Shown here in pieces: positions 55,237 to 64,000 of a stretch of 64,000 nucleotides of DNA. The notes under the pieces are model-generated. The model had not been told where the DNA came from. It saw only the letters and a program-made list of their open reading frames with translations, and did no database searches. The translations under genes were made by a program, and so were the position numbers. Each line of letters opens with the position of its first letter. The stretch's first letter is position 1. Origin of the DNA: Selaginella moellendorffii. Taxonomy: Eukaryota; Streptophyta; Lycopodiopsida; Selaginellales; Selaginellaceae. The DNA is taken from positions 1,561,508 to 1,625,507 of the forward strand of contig NW_003314303.1 of NCBI RefSeq assembly GCF_000143415.4. The letters are read 5' to 3'.

Positions 55237-57247
55237 CAGAGCTCTTGCAACTTTTCAGAACCTCCCGTAAGTCTTGCATCCTTTGCTTTTTCATGTCATG
55301 CTCCTGGACTTTCCTGTTCTTTATCTCCTTATAGCTTTTAGCCTTACGACCAGTTCCAAAGTAGACAGCCTTCGTCTTCGTCCTGGGTGTGAATCTCGAG
55401 CACACAGGCTCCGGAAGCGCTTGCGGTGGCGTCTCCAGATCGACGAGCAACAGATATGGCGACGGACACCTCGGGTCCAGCTCAAAAGCGTGCCTTGCCG
55501 CCACAGCTCCAAGCTCGACATCGCCATGAAGCTTGCAAACGTTGAGCAGCGTCGTCCAAGTCACAGCATCCGGCAAGAAAGGCATCGAAGCGACGAGCTC
55601 CTCGGCCTGTCCCAGCCTCCCAGCTCGTCCCAGCGCATTGATCAAGCAGCAGTAGTGATCCACGGTCGGCTCCTCGAAGTGCTGCTCCTGGACTGCGAGA
55701 AAGATCTGCCGAGAAGCCTCCAGCAGTCCGGCATGGTTGCACGAATTCAAGAGGCCCACGAAGGTGACGTCGTCCGGATCGACCCCGGCCAAGATCATCC
55801 TCCGTGAGAGATGGATCGCTTCGTGGTGCTGCTGGCTCGATCGAGCGTAGGCATGGATCAGCGCGTTCCAGGAGGTGGCATTTGGATTCGGCATCACGGA
55901 GAAGGCGCTCTCGGCTCGGACAAGATCGCCCTTTTGAGCGTGGCCGGCGATGATCGCGTTCCAGGCTCGCGAGTTCTTGACGGGCATATCCTCGAAGAGC
56001 TGGGTGGCGCGGTCGAGATCGCCGTTTTGTGCGTAGGCCGCCACCATCGCCGACCAGGCGTAGACGATCCGGCGCGGGCATTTCTCGAAGATGATCCTGG
56101 CCTCGAGCACAAAGCCCGCGATCCCGTAGGCGCGGATGAGCGCCGGCCAGGAGCTATCATCCGGGCGTGGCATCCGATCAAACATCCGCCGCGCCTCATC
56201 GGGTTGCCGGTTCTCGGCATACGCCTCGATCATCGCGTTCCAGGACACTGTATCCCTCTCGGGCATCCGATCGAAATAGATCCTCGCGGAGTTTACTCGC
56301 AGAGAGCTCCCATGCGCAGTGATCATCGCTGTCCAGGAGATCACATCCCTCTCCGGCATGCCCACGAAGAGATCTCTCGCCTCGTCAAGATGCCCGTTTT
56401 GGGCAAATGCTTGGAGCATCGCGTTCCAAGACACCACGCTCCTCTCGGGCATGGAAACGAAGAGCTCCTTCGCGCGATGCAGCCGTCCGTTGGTAGCGTA
56501 CGAAGTAACCATGGCCGTCCACGAGACGATGCCCCGGTACGGCATGCGGTGGAAGACCGAGGTGGCGGAGTCGGGTTGCCCGAGCTGGGCATATCCGGTG
56601 ACCATGGTATTCCACGTCACCATGTCGCGGCGGCCCATCCCCGCGAAGAGGGAGGCGGCGTGGCCGGCGCGATCGTTCTGGAAGAGCGCCGAGAGGAGGA
56701 TGTTGAAGGAGAAGAGATTTGGGAGCTGGATCGCGTGGAAGACAGCGATGGCGTCGTCGATCCTCTCGCATTTGCCGTAGGCCTCGATGATCGTGTTGGC
56801 GAGGAAGGTGCTGTGGTGGAAATCGCTCGCGAGGACGTAATCATGGAGCTCGCGGGTGCGCGCGACATCACGGGAGTCGCCGCTGGCGCGGATGTGGCGC
56901 GCGAGGTCGCCGGGGACGAACTCCGCGCGGTTGAGCTTGCGCGGGCCGGTGAGCGTCTCGCGGCCGTCTGGGGGGTTGCGGCGGAGGAGCTGGCGGAGCT
57001 TCTCAGCGGCGCCCTGGCGGCGGAGGCGGCGCGTTCGGATGCGGCGCTTGATCTGGATCTCTGGGATGGGGCGCTCGATCCATTTCTCGCCAAGGAATTG
57101 CTGCTCGAAGAGGGACTTGCCGGTTCGCCGCGGCCAGAAGTGGTAGGCGTGGAGGAGATTTCGCTCCTTCCATTTGTCGCTGATGGGGAACTTGGATCTC
57201 TGGACGAACAAACTAACGGTCGCCTTTGGCCCCTTATATCGCGGCAT
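55205..57247 (-). CDS. PPR protein, PLS-like, with long basic N-terminal extension
   Basis: Intronless, about 680 residues. ATG 57247 is the first Met in frame; the frame is open 17 codons further up but only from TTG. Residues 1-105 are a basic, non-PPR region (LLHAYHFWPRRTGKSLFEQQ, IKRRIRTRRLRRQG). Then about 13 PLS-type repeats follow (MVTWNTMVTGYAQLGQPDSA, VVSWNAMLQAFAQNGHLDEA, VISWTAMITAHGSSLRV), and the E1-like block HYCCLINALGRAGRLGQAEEL...VTWTTLLNVCKLHGDVELG. The C-terminus is a lysine-rich tail, with no DYW domain. It is presumably organellar. Its stop is 22 bp from that of the GNAT gene. Confidence 0.9.
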   Translation of the reverse strand: MPRYKGPKATVSLFVQRSKFPISDKWKERNLLHAYHFWPRRTGKSLFEQQFLGEKWIERPIPEIQIKRRIRTRRLRRQGAAEKLRQLLRRNPPDGRETLTGPRKLNRAEFVPGDLARHIRASGDSRDVARTRELHDYVLASDFHHSTFLANTIIEAYGKCERIDDAIAVFHAIQLPNLFSFNILLSALFQNDRAGHAASLFAGMGRRDMVTWNTMVTGYAQLGQPDSATSVFHRMPYRGIVSWTAMVTSYATNGRLHRAKELFVSMPERSVVSWNAMLQAFAQNGHLDEARDLFVGMPERDVISWTAMITAHGSSLRVNSARIYFDRMPERDTVSWNAMIEAYAENRQPDEARRMFDRMPRPDDSSWPALIRAYGIAGFVLEARIIFEKCPRRIVYAWSAMVAAYAQNGDLDRATQLFEDMPVKNSRAWNAIIAGHAQKGDLVRAESAFSVMPNPNATSWNALIHAYARSSQQHHEAIHLSRRMILAGVDPDDVTFVGLLNSCNHAGLLEASRQIFLAVQEQHFEEPTVDHYCCLINALGRAGRLGQAEELVASMPFLPDAVTWTTLLNVCKLHGDVELGAVAARHAFELDPRCPSPYLLLVDLETPPQALPEPVCSRFTPRTKTKAVYFGTGRKAKSYKEIKNRKVQEHDMKKQRMQDLREVLKSCKSSDPQKLHTMPC

Positions 57248-57364
57248 TAGGGTTCTTGAAGATCGCGGTTTTCTGGAAATGTGCGCGTGACGCTTCAAGG
57301 AGTCGAAAATCTGCGTGATCGATAAGCGGGAAGATTTGGCGCTTGCTTTTCAAGGAGCTGCCGC

Positions 57365-57895
57365 CCCGGACGATCGAGCTAGTCGGGAGCCATGACGTAG
57401 TGGCTGCTTCGCGGATCATCTCGCGGGCTAATAGCGCTAGCGCGAAGAAGAGGCTCGGCAGCCTCGTAGCTTCTGTGATAGAGGCACTACTCGTGGCATT
57501 TGCGGAGGACGAGCAGGACAGGAACTGGATCTACTGCGCCGAGGATCTTGACGAGATGAAACAGGTGGCGGCAGAGAGACAACGATTTGCTCTTCCCGGT
57601 GGACGAGTACGATGTTTACGACGCGAGGTACGGCGTTGCGAGAGCTCGGGCAGCGATCGGCGTGCTTGCATGCTGGATCGGAGAAGCGCTTCCATCGCGA
57701 TCGAGGGACGAGAATCTCTGAGAGTGCTCGCGAAGAGCGAAGTTGGAACTTTCCTGCGATGGAAGGGTCTCGACAGCGGAGATGCGCGCGCTAACCGGCT
57801 ATCTTCCGCTGTAGTGAGCATCTACCTCGACGCGGAGATCAAAATGCGTGCTCTTAAACTCACTAAACATTTGCCAAATCGTGAGATATCTTAAC
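57365..57895 (+). pseudogene. Unidentified gene fragment, copy A
   Basis: The GC-rich segment contains protein-like stretches in two frames: ALLVAFAEDEQDRNWIYCAEDLDEM in one and NDLLFPVDEYDVYDARYGVA in another, so a frameshift or intron separates them. The same stretch recurs in unit B at 60945-61240 with near-identity. No family recognised and no convincing complete frame. Confidence 0.45.
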
Positions 57896-58176
57896 CAGAA
57901 GAACTCATGGAAAGTGTCGCAACAACTCCTTCATCAGCTTCATCTGCTAGGTACCTCTTCATTGTCCAAACCATTGGGGCATGGACTTAAGCTATGATAT
58001 GAAGATTTCTGTGAAGATTGGAGATAGATTTTGTTTGGCATTTCAATGATCTTAGAGTGTATTTCAGTATTATGAGAACCCAGGAGCATAGCATTTTATT
58101 CCACCACATATACTTTTGAAAGTAGCACCAGTGTGACCACTGGCAATGGAGCTTGCTACGCTTCACTCTTGGAGGC

Positions 58177-58745
58177 TTAAACTAGTGCCACCACTTTGAG
58201 TACAAGGTCTCCCAGCGGACCGGAAGTATAAAAGGACGGAAGCTGCACAATACAATTCTTGTAGGAATCGCTGACAGACAGCTTATTACTGCCAATGTAT
58301 GGACAATCAAAGTGTATAGTGGCAACTTTGATGCCCTTCGTATAGATGTCAAATCCACCTGTAGTCCCAGATGGAGAACCTTGCCTTCCACATGCAGCAA
58401 ATGGCAGGTTGGGAGAGGTTTCTCCTGCAGCAATGGTTATCCCAGCTGGTGCACTCGCGTCGGCGTTCTAATCTGGGTACTTGTACCACTTTCCAAATGT
58501 TAAGGAGTTTTTCACTTCTAAGGTGTCTTGTCCCAGGTTTGTGATCTTGAAGGATACCCACTGAGGATATCCTCCCAACTTGCCATCTGCATTGCAGATA
58601 TACTGTAAGCCCAGAAATTAAACTTGAGCTACGTACCGGTGACTTGAAAGATAGAAACTGAGTCCTCTTCTCCAGCTGAAGCAGCAGAAGCTAAGCTCCC
58701 AATGGATATGCAAAGCAATGCTAGAAGGAAAGAAGAACTTGACAT
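58177..58745 (-). pseudogene. Aegerolysin-like pseudogene, copy A
   Basis: Exon 1 (ATG 58745) encodes a secretion signal (LLALLCISIGSLASAASA). After an intron of about 50 bp that ends at an inner AG, exon 2 aligns with the aegerolysin fold: GYPQWVSFKITNLG, KWYKYPD, then ACGRQGSPSGTTGGFDIY, HFDCPYIGSN and GPLGDLVLKVV. One in-frame TAG (about 58472) breaks it after KWYKYPD; the rest stays open to TAA 58177-58179. Aegerolysins are small beta-sandwich lipid-binding proteins, found mostly in fungi and bacteria, some acting with a pore-forming partner. No partner gene is seen here. Family call is by motif order; a single nonsense change suggests recent loss. Confidence 0.78.
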
Positions 58746-59059
58746 GATTTCTTGCAAATTTGGGTTTGGGGCTTGCAAATTTATACTCACTTTTTAAATG
58801 TTTAAAAATGGTTATGCGTAAGCACAAAGTTTTAAAACTTGAACTATTTTTTAAACAGGTTAGTGCCTCCTCGTACTCAAAAGGTTTAGACTAAAAGTCC
58901 AAGGAGTAATGTGTGGCATAATTGTCAGTCCCACGTGAAAGATTGCGACGTATTAACTTTCGAGCACTAGAGTGGGAATTTTTATTTAGGAGAAAATTGA
59001 AAAGATATATCGTCACCTACAAAACCACCATTTCAGCTGAATTGTTCCGTGAAATGGTC

Positions 59060-60130
59060 GTTGTTTAAGAAATGCAGTACCAACGGGAGCAAGAGTTCAC
59101 GGTGAGATCCTCCAATTTTGCAGCAAAACCATGTCGCATGGAAAAGAAATTTACGAATTTGGCAGAGTGACAATTGTGTAGCAAGCAGTTGCACAATCTA
59201 TCCATGAATTTGAAAATCCAGATGTTTGGAAGATGTGGGAGCTTGCAAGAAGCATTAGAGAGATCACATGGGATCTGCAAGGAATCGTTTCTTGTGGAAC
59301 AACATGATTGCTGTGCAGGATATGCCAAAATGGCTATCCGGAGTGCTATGGGACACAAGAACATTGTAGCCTGGAACACAATGCTCCAGGCATACATTCA
59401 GGTCAAAGATACTGAAAAGGAGAGAGAATTTGATGCAATGCCAGATAGTTTAGTCCCGGTGTAAAAGCGAAGCTAATCTTTGATTCGATTACATTTTTCC
59501 TCGGAATTCAATGATGTCTTTTCGAACGAATTCTCGAGCACGCCTCGTGACGTGGAATTGGTTATCTTCTAAATGCCAGAGCCGAGAGAGTTGTTTCCTC
59601 CATCGTCGGAGCATATCCCGGAGCGGACATACGACCGGAGCGGAGCGGATGTTTGCTGCCATCCCGGGAAGAAAGATCTCATCGCCTGGAACACGCTGAT
59701 CACGCTCAAACGCCACGTTGATGGTGTCTCTGCCGTGATCCTCGCAATACAACAAGGCCGTGATCGTTTGTGAGCGTTTTTGGTGCTTGCGGCCAGCTTG
59801 GGCTGTTCTAGTGGGGATGGAGCTACTTTCGAAACATGGCCAACGATCACCAAGTCCAAGCGTTGGGTGCTGCCTTGTGGATCTCCGCACTTGATCTGGT
59901 CAACTAGCTGCCGAGGATCTCATATCCAGCACGTCCCGGATGAGTCAAGAGGATCCACAATGAGCAGAACTGGCTGCTCACAGTGCGTCCACTCCTTGAC
60001 ACCATCATCTCGTCACCGTATGCTCTCCTTTCCCATATCTAGGTCGCCCGTAGCTCGTCACATGGTCCTCTGTGTCAACGTATACCTCAGTAGAAGTAGT
60101 TTTTATAATTTTACAAAAACTTATGAGTGA
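59060..60130 (+). pseudogene. PPR pseudogene, unit A
   Basis: Broken PPR pieces occur in several frames (NIVAWNTMLQAYIQVKDTEK, KDLIAWNTLITL), separated by stops and frameshifts. It corresponds to 62680-63580 in unit B. Confidence 0.75.
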
Positions 60131-60436
60131 TTGGTTCTTTCCTGGAGTTCAGAGATCATCCTCAATGCTGATGCTTCTTGGAAAAATTAAGATATAAATA
60201 TCTTTGAAATGTCCAAGGCATCTCTTCTTCACTCTTGTTATCCTCACGAAGGACTTTGCAGCGCCTGGCACCAGTCGCACTTTGAAAGAGAAATTTGCTG
60301 TAGGAGTTATTGTTTTCTTCAAGCTGGAATGAAACCTAAGTTTGCACGTAGATCTAAATGTTCGTAATAATGTATATATGGTATGTCTTTGGAAGGATCT
60401 AATTCAGCGGTGGTCCAAGGTGTTGTTACTTTCTCT

Positions 60437-60843
60437 CAATGAGAAAGAAGAAATGCGAAGCGGACGAGGTAACTTTCGCAACGCTTTCACCCAGTCCAGC
60501 GATCTGGAGCGCGCGCTGAACCACCTCCATCGAATGCCGTTTGGTCGTGATCTAGTGTCCCGGACTTTGCTACTGCAAACGTTTCCCAGGAACGAGGAGG
60601 CGATGCCCGGAGCGTCAAGGATGCGTTTTGGAAGACGCCACGACAGTGTCTTGGACTGTGATGCTCGAGGCCTACGCGCAGAACGGTGACGCGAATATGG
60701 TCTCCCATCGAATGCCCAGGAGAGACGTCGTGTGGTGGACGAGCTTCTGTGCTCGAGCCGACTTGGCGAGAGTGGTGTTGGAGAGAATGCCCGGCTGTGA
60801 CGCTCTCTCCTGGGGGGCTCTGGCTTACAGCTTCGCTCAATAG
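60437..60843 (+). pseudogene. Chimeric PPR fragment
   Basis: About 45 bp (GAAGAAATGCGAAGCGGACGAGGTAACTTTCGCAACGCT) are essentially identical to 53427-53465 inside the P-type PPR gene. They are joined to PLS-type debris (DLERALNHLHRMPFGRDLV, TVSWTVMLEAYAQNGD, MPGCDALSWGALAYSFAQ) with a frameshift between. Confidence 0.75.
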
Positions 60844-60944
60844 GGACTGGTCCCGGGACGTCTTGCCGGAGCTCGACTTGGAGAGGTGAGATCGAGCAGA
60901 CCAAGTATATGTTGAACAGCGATGGATTGCCATGGCCGATCGAG

Positions 60945-61240
60945 CTAGTCGGGTTCTCGCGTGCTAGCAGCACTAGCGCGAACAAGAGGCTCGGCGACTC
61001 AGAATCCTCGTAGCGCCTGTGAGAGAGGCACTGCTCGTGGCATTTGCGGAGGACGAGCAGGACAGGAACTGGATCTACTGCGCCGAGGATCTCGACGAGA
61101 TGAAACAGGTGGCGGCAGAGAGACAACGATTTGCTCTTCGCGGTGGACGAGTACGATGTTTACGACGTGAGGTACGGCGTTGCGAGAGCTCGAGCAGGGA
61201 TCGACGTGCTTGCGTGCTGGATCGGAGATGCGCGAGCTAA
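60945..61240 (+). pseudogene. Unidentified gene fragment, copy B
   Basis: Near-identical to 57375-57690, including AEDEQDRNWIYCAEDLDEM. It is shortened at the 3' side and interrupted in all long frames. Confidence 0.45.
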
Positions 61241-61659
61241 CCGGCTATCTTGTGAGGATCTACCTCGACGTGTACGTACCCATGTTTTGTCATAAAGAAA
61301 TCGATATCAAAAGCAGAGCCAGATCTTTTGTTGACGGAAGAAATCGTTTGCTGACATATCCAGGAACCTCAGCTTGGACCGAAGCACTGGGGAACGAGCT
61401 ACGAGCAGGCATGGTTGAAGAATTCAGTGGATCGCGGAGATCAAAATGCGCGCTCTTAAACTCACTAAACATTTGAGATAGCTTAACCAGAAGAACTCAT
61501 GGAAAGAGTCGCAACAACTCCTTCATCAGCTTCGTCTGCGAGGTACCTCTTCATTGTCCAAACCAGTGGGGCATGGACTTAAGCTGTGATATCAACACCG
61601 GACAACGATTTCTGTGAAGATCGGAGATTGGAGATGGATTTTGTTTGGCATTTCAATGA

Positions 61660-62050
61660 TCTTAGAGTGTAGAACCTTGCCTTCCACATGCAGCAAATGG
61701 CGGGTTGGGAGAGGTTGCTCCTGCAGCAATGGTTATCCCACCTGGTGCGCTGCCATCATTGTGCTTATTTGGGTACTTATACCACTTTCCATATGATAAG
61801 AAGGAGTTCTTCACTTCTAAGGTGTCTCATCCCAGGTTTGTGATCTTGAAGGATACCCACTGAGGATATCCTCCCAACTTGCCATCTGCATTGCAGATAT
61901 ACTGTAAGCCCAGCAATTAAACTTGAGTTACGTACCGGTGACTTGAAAGATAGAAACCGAGTCCTCTTCTCCAGCGGAAGCAACAGAAACTAACCTCCCA
62001 ATGGATAGGCAAAGCAATGCTACAAGGAAAGAAGAACTCGACATGATTTC
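61660..62050 (-). pseudogene. Aegerolysin-like pseudogene, copy B (truncated)
   Basis: It has the same signal-peptide exon (ATG near 62043) and second exon start as copy A. A TGA replaces a sense codon shortly after FKITNLG. The segment ends at ACGRQGS, where sequence normally found outside the gene follows, so the C-terminal half is missing. The KWYKYP region lacks the stop of copy A. The two copies therefore carry different lesions. Confidence 0.78.
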
Positions 62051-62679
62051 TTGCGAGTTTGGGTTTTGGGTTTGGAAATCTATACTCCCGAAGTATCACT
62101 TTTTAAACGTTATGGCTATGGCCTGTGTCTCGTGGGATCTAAACTGAAGCACGAAGTTTTATAAAACTGTTTTAAAAATGGTTCAAGTAATGCCTCCTCG
62201 TGGACCTGCTACTCAAAAGGACGCACATAAGACCAGGACATGGTTTTTTGCCTTATTTTTCTGGTCAAATACCCGTTTTAAATCATAATCTTGTCATAGT
62301 GACCAGTAAAATCAAAATACACTAGTAGAAAAAGACATTTTATGTTTATATACAACAAGTCATATGTATTTTAATACATATTGTATGTTTTATCTCAGGT
62401 GGGATCTGATTTTTTCACTCTATAAATATGATTCTAGTGTTTGGGAAATACAACGTAGCTACCAGTTAATTTTATTTATTTGTATTCAAATGACAATAGT
62501 CAATGTTTTTTTTGGTCAGACTAAAGTCCAAGGAGCAAGGGGACACACCACATGTGGCATAGCGGTCAGTCCCATGTGAAAGATTGTGACGTATAGCCAC
62601 GTTTAGCTTTCCAACACTAAAGTATAATCATCAACCTACAAAACCACCATTTCAGCTGAATTGTTCCATGAAATGGTCA

Positions 62680-63580
62680 TTTGAGAAGTGCAGTACCAAC
62701 AGGAGCAAGAGTTCATGGCGAGATCCTCAGGGATCTGTCCGGTGGAAAAGGGATTTACGAATTTGGCAGAGTGACGATTTGCAGCAAGCAGCTATCCATG
62801 AATCAGATTTGGGAGCTTGTGGGAGCTTGGGGGAAGATGTGGGAGCTTGCAAGAAGCAAGAGAGAGATCAGCAAGGAATCGTTCCTTGTGGAACAACATG
62901 ATCACTGCGATGCCAAAACGGCTATCAGGAGCGAATGAATTGTTACGGGAGACAAGAACATTGTAGCCTGGAACACAATGATCAGGTAAAAGGAGAATGA
63001 ATTTGATGCGATACCGGATAAGTTTAGTGGACTGCCATTCTTACAGCATATGCCCAGTGTGGGTGTTTGATAAAAGCGAAGCTAATCTTTGATTCGATGA
63101 CATTTTTTTCCCGGAATTCAATCAATCACGTGGAATTGGTTATCTTCTAAATGCCAAAGCCGAGAGAGTTGTTTCCTCCATCGTCTGAGCATATGCCCGG
63201 AGCCGGCATACGACTGGAGCCAAGCGGATGTTTGCTGCCATCGCGGAAGAAAGATCCAATTGCCTGGAACACGCTGATCACGGCCTTGTCGCATTGCCAG
63301 GATGACGGCATCAACGTGGTGTTTGATCCATTCAGCGTTTGTGAGCGTTCTTCGTCCTTGTGGCCAGCTTGGGGTGTTCTAGTGGGGATGGAGCTTTCAA
63401 AACATGGCCGATGATCCTGCCTGGTGGGTCTCTGCGCTCGAACTGGTCAGCTAGCTGCTGGCTGGAGTCACTTGGATGGCCGGTGCTTGTTGGCAAAAGA
63501 GGATCCACAACGCGTCCACTCCTCGATACCACCATCTCGTCACTTACACAGGCTTCATTCAAGCTGGAATGAAGCCTGTG
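62680..63580 (+). pseudogene. PPR pseudogene, unit B
   Basis: PPR-like debris in shifting frames (NIVAWNTMI, DPIAWNTLITAL) matching 59060-59960 in unit A, with several small deletions relative to it. Confidence 0.7.
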
Positions 63581-63610
63581 TAAGTTTGCACATAGGTCTA
63601 GATGTTTGTC

Positions 63611-64000
63611 ATATCTATCTGTGTATGTATGTATGTTTGTGGTGACAGTGGCCCAAAATGATCACCACCACATGAAAGGTTGTTGTGACTGATGGGCATT
63701 CCCATCATTGAGGTATTTCTTTTAAAAAATAAAAATTAAAAATGTATAAGAATCTACAAAAATACCTTTATGAAGTTTTGTTATTTTAAAAGACCACATT
63801 AAATCAAACTACATCAAAACAATCCAAAATCTTGAATTGTTTCTCATATTGCTTTCAAGGATGTTATGTGGATGAAGTTAAGGGGTTGGTTTACTGAGCA
63901 TAGTTGTGTGAAGGCACCAAAGCATAAGATGATGTTGAGGATTTAGAAGATATGACTTTTGTGGAAACTGAAGTATGTAATCATGGTTATTTCCATTGTA
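63611..64000. other. Intergenic, AT-rich to window end
   Basis: Short (TGTA)n-like run at 63622-63640, then AT-rich DNA with no recognised feature. Confidence 0.5.

Larger units (their letters stand above)
57365..60364. repeat. Segmental duplication unit A
   Basis: Unit A matches unit B (60936-63610) in the same order: the GATCGAGCTAGTCGGG fragment, AACCAGAAGAACTCATGGAAAG, the aegerolysin-like pseudogene, AAAGTCCAAGGAG...CCCA(C/T)GTGAAAGATTG, and PPR debris up to AAGCTGGAATGAA. Offset is about 3.6 kb, with deletions in both. Confidence 0.85.
60936..63610. repeat. Segmental duplication unit B
   Basis: Second copy of the block at 57365-60364, with a truncated aegerolysin-like pseudogene and extra AT-rich DNA (62205-62510) missing from unit A. 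Confidence 0.85.

Noticed and set aside
55811..57250. 479-codon plus-strand frame
   Set aside because: Antisense of the PLS-type PPR gene; repeated pattern simply mirrors the PPR periodicity.

Overview
The window reads as nuclear DNA of a land plant, most probably a lycophyte of the Selaginella type (inference). Genes are compact and GC-rich with very short introns, mostly about 50-80 bp. Plant-only families are present: a P450 of the gibberellin pathway type, a double B-box protein, a chloroplast-type copper chaperone for SOD, several PPR proteins and a plant-type phospholipase D. Gene islands alternate with AT-rich, gene-poor blocks that hold retroelements and decayed genes.

Layout. 388-5937: P450 (minus), nuclear-envelope NEMP/PNET2-type protein (minus) and, from a shared 116-bp start region, a small RST-domain-like protein (plus). 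7040-8075: AT-rich GDSL-lipase relic. 8411-9643: two divergent small secreted paralogues, one with a Pro/Arg-repeat tail. 10487-13732: C2-type phospholipase D. 13864-14746 (minus) and 15216-17222 (plus): B-box protein and TPR-SET protein, divergent. 17778-19243: weak hypothetical gene and a secretory-pathway cyclophilin with a canonical ER-stress element upstream. 19660-21400: copia fragment and AT-rich DNA. 21420-27338: copper chaperone for SOD, Kazal-type inhibitor, an unknown acidic protein, and a UFD1/zinc-finger protein.

29149-38466 is a nested retrotransposon structure. A short TRIM-like element (162-bp LTRs, TSD TAAAT) is interrupted by a younger 8.5-kb LTR element without recognisable genes (LTRs 1,894 and 1,930 bp, TSD CTTAT). 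Each has an extra LTR copy at the same end. 38467-42286 is AT-rich, with a dispersed repeat and an unidentified 111-codon open relic.

42287-44997 encodes an NB-ARC protein whose C-terminal half is helical, armadillo-like repeats instead of LRRs. 45000-47945 is AT-rich. 47946-57247 is dense: two PLS-like PPR genes, one P-type PPR gene, a steroid 5-alpha-reductase/polyprenol-reductase family protein, a small glycine-rich plastid-type protein, a tRNA-Ala(CGC) with an odd T-loop, and a tandem GNAT protein. 57360-63610 is a two-unit segmental duplication (period about 3.6 kb). It carries an unidentified fragment, an aegerolysin-like pseudogene and PPR debris in each unit.

All gene models were spliced by eye from GT-AG (two GC-AG) junctions that restore family-conserved protein sequence. 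No database or alignment program was used.
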